Shown: one piece after another, positions 8,401 through 14,153 of the stretch
Layout: the number at the start of each line of letters is the position of its first letter
Numbering within the stretch: the first letter of the stretch is position 1
Assembly (NCBI GenBank): GCA_001465935.1
Contig: LNKV01000138.1
Span: 1-14,153 of the forward strand
DNA: 14,153 nucleotides
Reading direction: 5' to 3'
From: Clarireedia homoeocarpa
Lineage: Eukaryota; Ascomycota; Leotiomycetes; Helotiales; Rutstroemiaceae
Program-made: the position numbers and the translations under genes
Notes under the pieces: model-generated
Seen by the model: only the letters and a program-made list of their open reading frames with translations
Told to the model about the DNA's origin: nothing
The model's database searches: none

Positions 8401-11400
8401 TCTAGATCCAATCAATAGATTTATCTCGGAATTCGATTTTATATTAAAGTTTTAATAGTTTATTATAGAAGATAAATATATCTGACTATCTATAATATTC
8501 CGAGACCTTAAGATATAGACAACTAGAGTAGACTTATCTAGCTAATAAATAATATATCAAAAAGATTATAGATAAAGAAAGCTTTCTAGAAAAGTCAAAT
8601 ATATCTTATAAATACTCCGCTTTTTTCTTTCGATAGAAGAAAATAGTCAAGTTTAAATAAACTAAAAGTAGATTAGTAATATAAATTACTTAGTAGAACT
8701 CTTCTCTCTAATTCTATATACTTTAGCTAAAATAGCTCAAAGAGATTATATCTTATATTCTAGTATAACCTATATAAAATAGTTTTTTAATCTACTCTTT
8801 TCCTTACTTCTTTTTATAATTATCTACTATTAAAAGTTCCTTTAAATAAAATAGTTTAGGATCGAATAGATATTGTAAAAGCTAGTAAATATCGCCTTTA
8901 TAGAAGATATTATTACTAGTACTTAGATCAGATATTCAAGGTATACTAGAATCGAAATCTATAATTTATCAAGCTATATTATTATATATTATAAGAACTT
9001 CTCTATTTAATAGTTAAACTATTTCTTCTTTATTATAAAGAAGAATATTATTATTCTTAAGTTAAACTTAAATATTATACTAGTAGAAAATTATTAAATA
9101 TCTAATATAGAAATCTAAAATAATATTATATTCTTATTTAAACTAAGTCTTATTAATCTATTCTTTAATTATAGGAAATATCTTAATACTCTTATTTACT
9201 TAGAGAACTTATTTATATCTTGTCTTTATAATATATATAAAAACAAGTTTATTCTATAAGAAATTATTTACTCGATTCGGAACTATCCGCTAACTTATCT
9301 AATCGATTTTAGATATAAAGTAAGTATATCTATAATACTTTATATTATAATTTATATTAAGCCTCTTATTTTTCAGTTCCTTTTTAAAGGACTTGGTTAT
9401 ATCCGATTTATCGTTAGGTTATTCTATTATATTCTTAGATAGTTTATATAATTATAAGTTATGAAAAAGCTCGGGTATAAGAGATATACTCTTAGAAAGA
9501 ATATTATAATAAACAAGATAGAGAAATAAAAGTATAGTAATAATAATAAATAGATCGATATAAAGATTATTGATATCTTGAAGAATTATTTTAAATTTTA
9601 TATAAACTTTATTAAGATTATTATACAAAAAGCTTATAAAAGTCTCTAAAGAAATTAGAAAGAAGAAGGGATTATAGAATAGATAATTAGACTCTTTGTT
9701 AAATAAATATTCTTTATTATATTATTTAGAGTACAAGTAGCTTTTATAGAAAGAAATAATAAAGTCGATATTAAAAGAATCCTCTTTAAACTTAAATTAT
9801 TATTATAAAGCCTCTTCTAGATTAACTAGTAATTGAAAATATATTTAAGATAACTATATTTCTTTATATACAAACTCAAAAATAATAAGATAATAAATAT
9901 TTTCTCTTATTCGATACTCTTCTTACAACTCGATAAAAATATCAATAAGTTTATCGAGTCCTTCTTTTACTCTATTTTTATTAGTAAGTATAGATCTAGT
10001 AGCGGATTAGAGATCTATAATCCGAGTATATATAGTACTATAAACAGAAGTAATATAATCCGAACTATAAAATAGAATATCGATATCGGAACTTTCGAAT
10101 AACTCAATAGTATTAGTAATAAATTCTATTTTTAACTTCGAGTAAAACTAAGAGAATATAACACCTTAGTTATATTACTCGCTTTCTACTTTAGCAGTTA
10201 TAGTAAAGAAGTTGAGATCGCGAAGACTACCTAGATTATATTAAAGAAGAAGTAAGATACTCTTCTACTTTCTATTCTTAAAATAAGAAGTATAATAGCT
10301 TTTAATATAATATAGTTTCTAAAAGAGTCTTTACTTTTTATTGTTTTTATTCTACTTTACTCGGAATTGTCTTCCTAGGTCGACCTAGTATTGATTTTAA
10401 AGAATATAAATTATATTAATCTTATTATTCCACTATTTATTTTATTTTCGATTTAGCTCGGTATATATCTTTAAGCGATAAATATCTTTTATACTCTTTC
10501 TTATAAAGAAGATAACTATTTCTTTAAACTAAGTAAGATTATATATCCGGATATTCTTATAAATATTTTTAGTTAATTTCTCGGAAAACTCGGGTTAGAA
10601 GGAATATTAGAGAAGTTGTTACCGACTATACTATAATAATTTTTATTATCCGCTTTTAAGATTAATCGTAGATACTTAAATAAAAGCTTAGTTAAAGGTT
10701 CGTAGAAGACTTTCGAGAGTAATAAAGAGGTAACTCTTTTAAAATATAGAGTAGAGGACGAGATTGTAAAGTTGTTGTTACTAGTTACTAGTTAGAATTA
10801 TTAAAGGTATTAAAGACTGTTTATATTATAACTAAATTTAAAGGAATATAAAGTAAAATTTTATATATATCTAACTAATAAAAGTTCTTATAAGGATATA
10901 TAAAATCTTTTCGAGTAAGACGAGTTTATAGCTATAAGATAGACTATTATCTATAACTTTAATATAAATACTATAGACCTTTCTACTTAAAAGATTACCC
11001 GAGGTTGTTACTAGATAAAAAGCAAAACCTTTCTTGAAATCTACTAAATTGTTTATAATATTATAGATACTATCAATATCGATAGTACTTGATAGCAGAG
11101 TATCTAATATACTATATTTATAATCGAGAAAGCAGATATATTAAAGATATTCTTAATTATTAGACCTTTTCTCTTTAAATATCTCTTTTATAATAGAAGT
11201 TAGAAGTACTTTAGATTTATTAATAAGATTAATATACTTTGAACAAGGTTGATAAAAATTATTTAAATCTAATATTATTACTATATTACTACGAAAAAAG
11301 TATTTGTTATCGATGAAATTAGAGATCCTTGAATTTCTAAGTAACTTAGAATCTAAGAGAGAAATAAAATAGTTAATATTATTATAATTATTATATAAGT

Positions 11401-11600
11401 CCTCTACTTCGTAAAGAGTATTATAATAGTTATTAAAATACTATTAATACTCTATAGTAGTATAGAATAATCCGTTCTAGAGATAGTTGATAAAATACTT
11501 TATAGTATTAAATAAAAGTTGTTTATTATTCTAATTATTAGAAGATTATTCTATTGATATAGAAAAGATAGAAGAAAATTTATAATCTCTCTATTATCTA
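8400..11600 (-). pseudogene. Large RIP-degraded gene, about 1,070 codons
   Basis: Unrecognised protein. With codon starts congruent to 1 modulo 3 the minus strand carries about 78 stops in 1,080 codons overall (7 percent). Two N-terminal runs are stop-free for 95 codons (11,440-11,156) and 89 codons (11,140-10,874). Readable segments in order include LYEVEDLYNNYNNINYF, LDSKLLRNSRISNFIDNKYF, DLNNFYQPCSKYINLINKSK, LLTSIIKEIFKEKRSNN, LVDFKKGFAFYLVTTSGNLL, PEFSEKLTKNIYKNIRIYNL, LGSLRDLNFFTITAKVESE, IELFESSDIDILFYSSDYIT, ATRSILTNKNRVKEGLDKLI, NKEYLFNKESNYLFYNPFF and ITKSFKKELKNKR. The 10,620-10,860 and 8,700-9,260 parts are more damaged. The 5' end near 11,600 lies beside the 98-bp duplication. 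I looked for reverse-transcriptase YxDD, DDE-transposase and integrase zinc-finger patterns, allowing for RIP, and found none convincing. Confidence 0.55.
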
Positions 11601-11652
11601 GTATTAATCTATACAAACAATTAGAATAAATAAAATAAATAAATATTAATAT

Positions 11653-11848
11653 AACTAGTTTCTTATAGAACTTATTTAAGAGTAAGAACTATCTTGATTT
11701 TTCTCGAACTAGTTTAGTAAAGATAGAGTATAATAAAAAAGATAAAAGATAATTAGTTTTTTATAAAACTTGTTTAAAAGTAAGAACTATCTTAATTCTT
11801 CTTAAACTAGTTTAGTAAAAATAAGATATAGTAAAAAAAAATAAAAGA
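11653..11848. repeat. 98-bp tandem duplication
   Basis: Two units occupy 11,653-11,750 and 11,751-11,848. Both contain A(G/A)TAAGAACTATCTT(G/A)ATT and AACTAGTTTAGTAAA, and end in an A-rich tract. Copies differ mostly by C/T and G/A changes. The period is not a multiple of three. It sits between two minus-strand coding remnants (8,400-11,600 and 11,850-12,835), so it is probably intergenic or promoter-proximal. Confidence 0.85.
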
Positions 11849-11849
11849 A

Positions 11850-12383
11850 TCTAAATTTTAAATTTATATTCTTTGAAAACTATACAAATATATTAGAAGA
11901 TAATCGAGGCGATACTAAATTGTATAGATTGAGAAAAGCTAGTATACGATTATTTATCGATAAATTATTATTAGTCTTAATTGATTGTTATAATAAAAGA
12001 AGTTATAGATCGATTTAGGAACTTTGTATTTATAGATAGAGGTTTATATAATAAGATACTAGTTGTTTACTCTCTTTTATAATTATAGATATATTTTTAT
12101 TATCTGAACTTAGTCCTAGAAAGAAGTTAGTAATAGAAGTTGATATTCTTCGAATTTAGCTATTTAGTATTTCATTATACTATTAGAAGGCCGATAACTT
12201 ATATATTATAAATAATCTAGGAATTTTATAATATAAAGTATTTATAGTATTTTATAAAAAGGTTTGAAGATTAAAGTTCGAGAGAGTGTTTAGCTAGTTA
12301 GATAGTAGAAGTATAGAACTTAGATATATTAAAGAGTTAATAGATAAAGATAATTAGATTTGTTTATTTACAGTTTATTATTC
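11850..12383 (-). pseudogene. Probable minus-strand remnant, strand ambiguous
   Basis: In the minus frame with codon starts congruent to 2 modulo 3, about 178 codons hold roughly 14 stops, reading for example NTLYYKIPRLFIIYKLSAF, IRRISTSITNFFLGLSSDNK, IIIKESKQLVSYYINLY, SIKTNNNLSINNRILAF and NLYNLVSPRLSSNIFV. This is the same frame as the lysine-rich remnant upstream, separated only by stops around 12,360-12,386. The + strand also has a fairly open frame here (codon starts congruent to 2 modulo 3, e.g. FVFIDRGLYNKILVVYSLL and FSYLVFHYTIRRPITYIL), with slightly more stops. I prefer the minus reading because it continues the neighbouring frame and direction, but cannot exclude the other. Family unknown. 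Confidence 0.35.
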
Positions 12384-12835
12384 TTAAGCAGCTTTTTCTT
12401 CCTTGACCTTCTTTTTATCCTGTTTATCCTTTTTAACTTTTATTTTTACTTTCTCAACCTTCTTTTAATCTCGTTTATCTTTTTTAACTTTCTATTATAA
12501 AAACCCTTCGGGAGGAGAAAGACCTGAATTATTAGCTAGATTTAGTAAATAGAAGATAAAGTTATATTAATAGTATATTTCGGGATTATTATATTATATC
12601 CTATATTGATTATACTATCGACAGTATTGTTATATTGTTATTATATTAAAAACTATTATAGTTAAATCAGTAATTTAAAGTATTTACTAAATAAGTTTAA
12701 TAAGAAGCTAGTATTATAATAAATAGAATATACTGAGATTATAAAAGAGTAGAAAGTTGAATATCAAGAAAAAGAGATTACTATATTATATTATAATATT
12801 ATAGAAAGCTTAGACTATATTACGATATTTGATTA
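12384..12835 (-). pseudogene. RIP-degraded gene 3' end with lysine-rich tail
   Basis: In the minus frame with codon starts congruent to 2 modulo 3, a coding footprint begins at the edge of the minisatellite near 12,835 and ends at TAA 12,384-12,386, followed at once by further stops. The first half is damaged. The last 50 codons are unusually well preserved: LANNSGLSPPEGFL, two stops, then KVKKDKRD, one stop, then KKVEKVKIKVKKDKQDKKKV and KEEKAA before the terminal TAA. CAG, GTC and GCA-type contexts survive here, so RIP was weaker than elsewhere. The tail is built from a 17-residue (51-bp) repeat. A strongly basic C-terminus suggests nucleic-acid binding or nuclear localisation, but that is inference from composition. 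Family not recognised. Confidence 0.55.
12406..12495. repeat. 51-bp tandem repeat in lysine-rich tail
   Basis: Units start at 12,406 and 12,457, each opening ACCTTCTTTT and containing GTTTATC(C/T)TTTTTAACTTT; similarity fades after about 12,492. The period equals 17 codons and the repeat encodes the KKDK(Q/R)D-type lysine-rich units of the enclosing minus-strand remnant. Confidence 0.75.
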
Positions 12836-12839
12836 TTAT

Positions 12840-13284
12840 AAAAAATATATTAAAAAACACTTCAACCCTATATCAAAAAATATATCAAAAACACTTTAAA
12901 AAACACTTCAGTCTTATATCAAAAAACACATTAAAAACACTTTAAAAAACACTTCAACCCTATATCAAAAAACACTTCAAAAACACTTCAAAAAAACACT
13001 TTAGCCCTATATCAAAAAACACTTTAAAAAATACTTCAACTTTATATTAAAAACACTTTAAAAAACATTTCAAAAAACACTTCAACCCTATATCAAAAAA
13101 TATATTAAAAATACTTTAAAAAACACTTCAGCTCTATATTAAAAAACACTTTAAAAACACTTTAAAAAAACACTTTAGCTCTATATTAAAAAACACTTTA
13201 AAAAATACTTCAACTTTATATCAAAAAACACTTTAACTCTATATCAAAAAACATATTAAAAACACTTTAAAAAATATATCAAAA
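12840..13284. repeat. Minisatellite with 174-bp higher-order period
   Basis: The basic unit is about 23 bp, AAAACACTTCAACCCTATAT plus CAA, mixed with a 12-bp half unit AAAAACACTTTA. The long-unit marker ACTT(C/T)A(A/G)(C/T)(C/T)(C/T)TAT occurs at 12,859, 12,905, 12,951, 12,998, 13,033, 13,079, 13,125, 13,172, 13,207 and 13,230, giving spacings 46, 46, 47, 35, 46, 46, 47, 35, 23. The pattern therefore repeats every 174 bp, with two full copies and a partial third. CpA is abundant here, unlike the rest of the window, yet copies vary between CA and TA at the same positions (ATCAA/ATTAA, ACACT/ATACT). This indicates partial RIP or a later expansion. A related array in inverted orientation lies at 13,686-13,850. 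Confidence 0.9.
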
Positions 13285-13685
13285 GTTCAATCTAAGTCTA
13301 CTCCGCCGATTAAGTATTCCTAAGCTCAACCTCCCTCTTTCTAACTAAGTAGTACCCCCTTTCTAATTATACTCGAGAATCGTATAAAGATATCGGTCAC
13401 TATTCTAAAAGCTTAAGTATATTCGAAAGGCTATATTATAAAAGTAAATAGAAAGGTAATAGTTATTATATTATACTGGAAAGGCTATATTACTACTTCG
13501 TCTAAGTATTCCACTTTATTGACTATTTTAATATATTAACTACTATTTATATCGATATAAAGGCAAAGTTAATCGAGAGTAAAATCGACTATATTCTTCT
13601 TCAACTTGATATTGCTTATTAAATAAACAATACCGGTTTGTAACTAGTACTATATATAAATAGAAGATCTGTCTTTACTAGCCTT
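13285..13685. other. GC-richer unique core between inverted arrays
   Basis: This 400-base stretch has visibly more G and C than its surroundings (TCTACTCCGCCGATTAAG, CTCAACCTCCCTCTTTC, a CCCCC run near 13,356) and is not repetitive, apart from a 13-base direct repeat AAAGGCTATATTA (near 13,427 and 13,481). One + strand frame contains ILYWKGYITTSS, and a minus frame contains ERGRLSLGILNRRSRLR, each with several stops. Neither is long or consistent enough to call a gene. Confidence 0.4.
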
Positions 13686-13850
13686 TTTGATATAATAGTT
13701 AATTTTAATATAATAGTCAAAGTGTTTTTTTAATATAATAGTCAAAGTGTTTTTTGATATAGTAGTTAAAGTGTTTTTTAATATAATAGTCAAAGTGTTT
13801 TTTGATATAATAGTTATAGTGTTTTTTAAAGTATTTTTAAAGTGTTTTCT
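13686..13850. repeat. 24-bp minisatellite, inverted relative of the left array
   Basis: AGTGTTTTTT recurs at 13,721, 13,746, 13,770, 13,794 and 13,818 (spacing 24-25), with half units at 13,830 and 13,841 (spacing about 12). Between them lies GATATA(A/G)TAGT(C/T)A. Read on the minus strand the unit is AAAAAACACTTTGACTATTA and TATC, clearly related to the 12,840-13,284 unit (AAAACACTTCAACCCTATAT) but with a different middle. The two arrays are therefore in opposite orientation, each reading AAAACACT from the outside inward. Confidence 0.85.
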
Positions 13851-13859
13851 AAACCTAAC

Positions 13860-14153
13860 CCGAATTCTAATATTTATTTATAAACTAGTATTTTTAAATT
13901 ATTAAAATATTTAAATAATATAAATTATATAATTCAATTTATTTTTTAAATAAATAATAGAAAAATTATTAAGAAAATTAAATAAAATATTATTTATATA
14001 ATATTAATAAATTACTAAATTATTAGTTAGTTTAAATAATATAATTTTATATTTATATATATTATATTATATATAGAAAATAATATATTCTTTAAAAGTT
14101 AAATTTATATAAATATAATAAAATATTTAATAAATATTTAATTTAATAAAAAT
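13860..14153. other. Near-pure A/T right flank, no gene seen
   Basis: After AAACCTAACCCGAATTC the composition drops abruptly to a few percent G+C. Runs such as TTTAAATAATATAAATTATA dominate. Stops occur in all frames and I see no tandem structure. The change of composition at about 13,870 looks like a boundary between an inserted, RIP-treated block and a different AT-rich sequence, but the other side lies outside the window. Confidence 0.5.

Noticed and set aside
12840..13284. CRISPR array
   Set aside because: Units are contiguous 23- and 12-bp minisatellite copies with no unique spacers.
13420..13530. Chromodomain-like hexapeptide LYWKGY on the + strand, suggesting a gypsy chromovirus integrase tail
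   Set aside because: Only six residues match; the conserved downstream Trp-Glu-Pro is missing, the frame has several stops, and the minus strand is equally open here.
13852..13862. Telomere repeat CCTAACCC
   Set aside because: Only one partial copy, with no tandem TTAGGG/CCCTAA tract.
1..14153. Mitochondrial, plastid or naturally AT-rich protist DNA
   Set aside because: Such genomes keep long ATG-initiated frames and tRNAs. Here ATG and CAT are selectively lost along with CpA/TpG, which points to directed mutation.

Overview
The window reads as an AT-rich, repeat-induced-point-mutation (RIP) style block from a filamentous ascomycete (Pezizomycotina). Seen directly: CpA and TpG are almost absent outside one small array, while TpA, CpG and CpT stay common. 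By eye I find only about three ATG on the + strand (1653, 9461, 11313) and two CAT outside the 12.8-13.3 kb array. That is the expected outcome of CpA->TpA on both strands, and it explains why there is essentially no intact open reading frame. Genus cannot be told from the sequence. I found no tRNA, rRNA, CRISPR array, riboswitch or intact gene.

Reading through the stops shows that much of the window is former protein-coding DNA. On the minus strand, from about 5.96 kb down to 0.25 kb, there is a nearly continuous coding footprint whose frame changes near 2.9, 1.5 and 0.8 kb. A second large minus-strand footprint runs about 11.6-8.4 kb, with a third at 12.84-12.38 kb that has the best preserved C-terminus (a lysine-rich tail) and possibly extends to 11.85 kb. 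A plus-strand footprint lies at about 6.96-7.83 kb. The in-frame stops are almost all TAA/TAG, as expected from mutated CAA, CAG and TGG codons. I could not assign any of these to a protein family by eye; a large degraded mobile element or element cluster is the likeliest setting, but that is inference.

Tandem repeats punctuate the block. Repeats inside the inferred coding footprints have periods divisible by three (36, 51, 63, 75 bp), while those in the gaps do not (59, 98 and 107 bp). The six-copy 107-bp array sits between the divergent footprints at 6.0 and 6.96 kb. At the right end a 23-bp/12-bp minisatellite with a 174-bp higher-order period (12,840-13,284) faces an inverted relative of 24-bp units (13,686-13,850) across about 400 bp of more GC-rich sequence. 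Beyond 13,860 the sequence becomes nearly pure A/T.

Layout: 1-130 AT flank; 169-346 short tandem repeats; 247-5,960 minus-strand remnants; 6,000-6,266 purine-rich spacer; 6,267-6,924 107-bp array; 6,960-7,830 plus-strand remnant; 7,850-8,400 spacer with a 59-bp triplication; 8,400-11,600 minus-strand remnant; 11,653-11,848 98-bp duplication; 11,850-12,835 minus-strand remnants; 12,840-13,850 inverted minisatellite structure; 13,860-14,153 AT flank.
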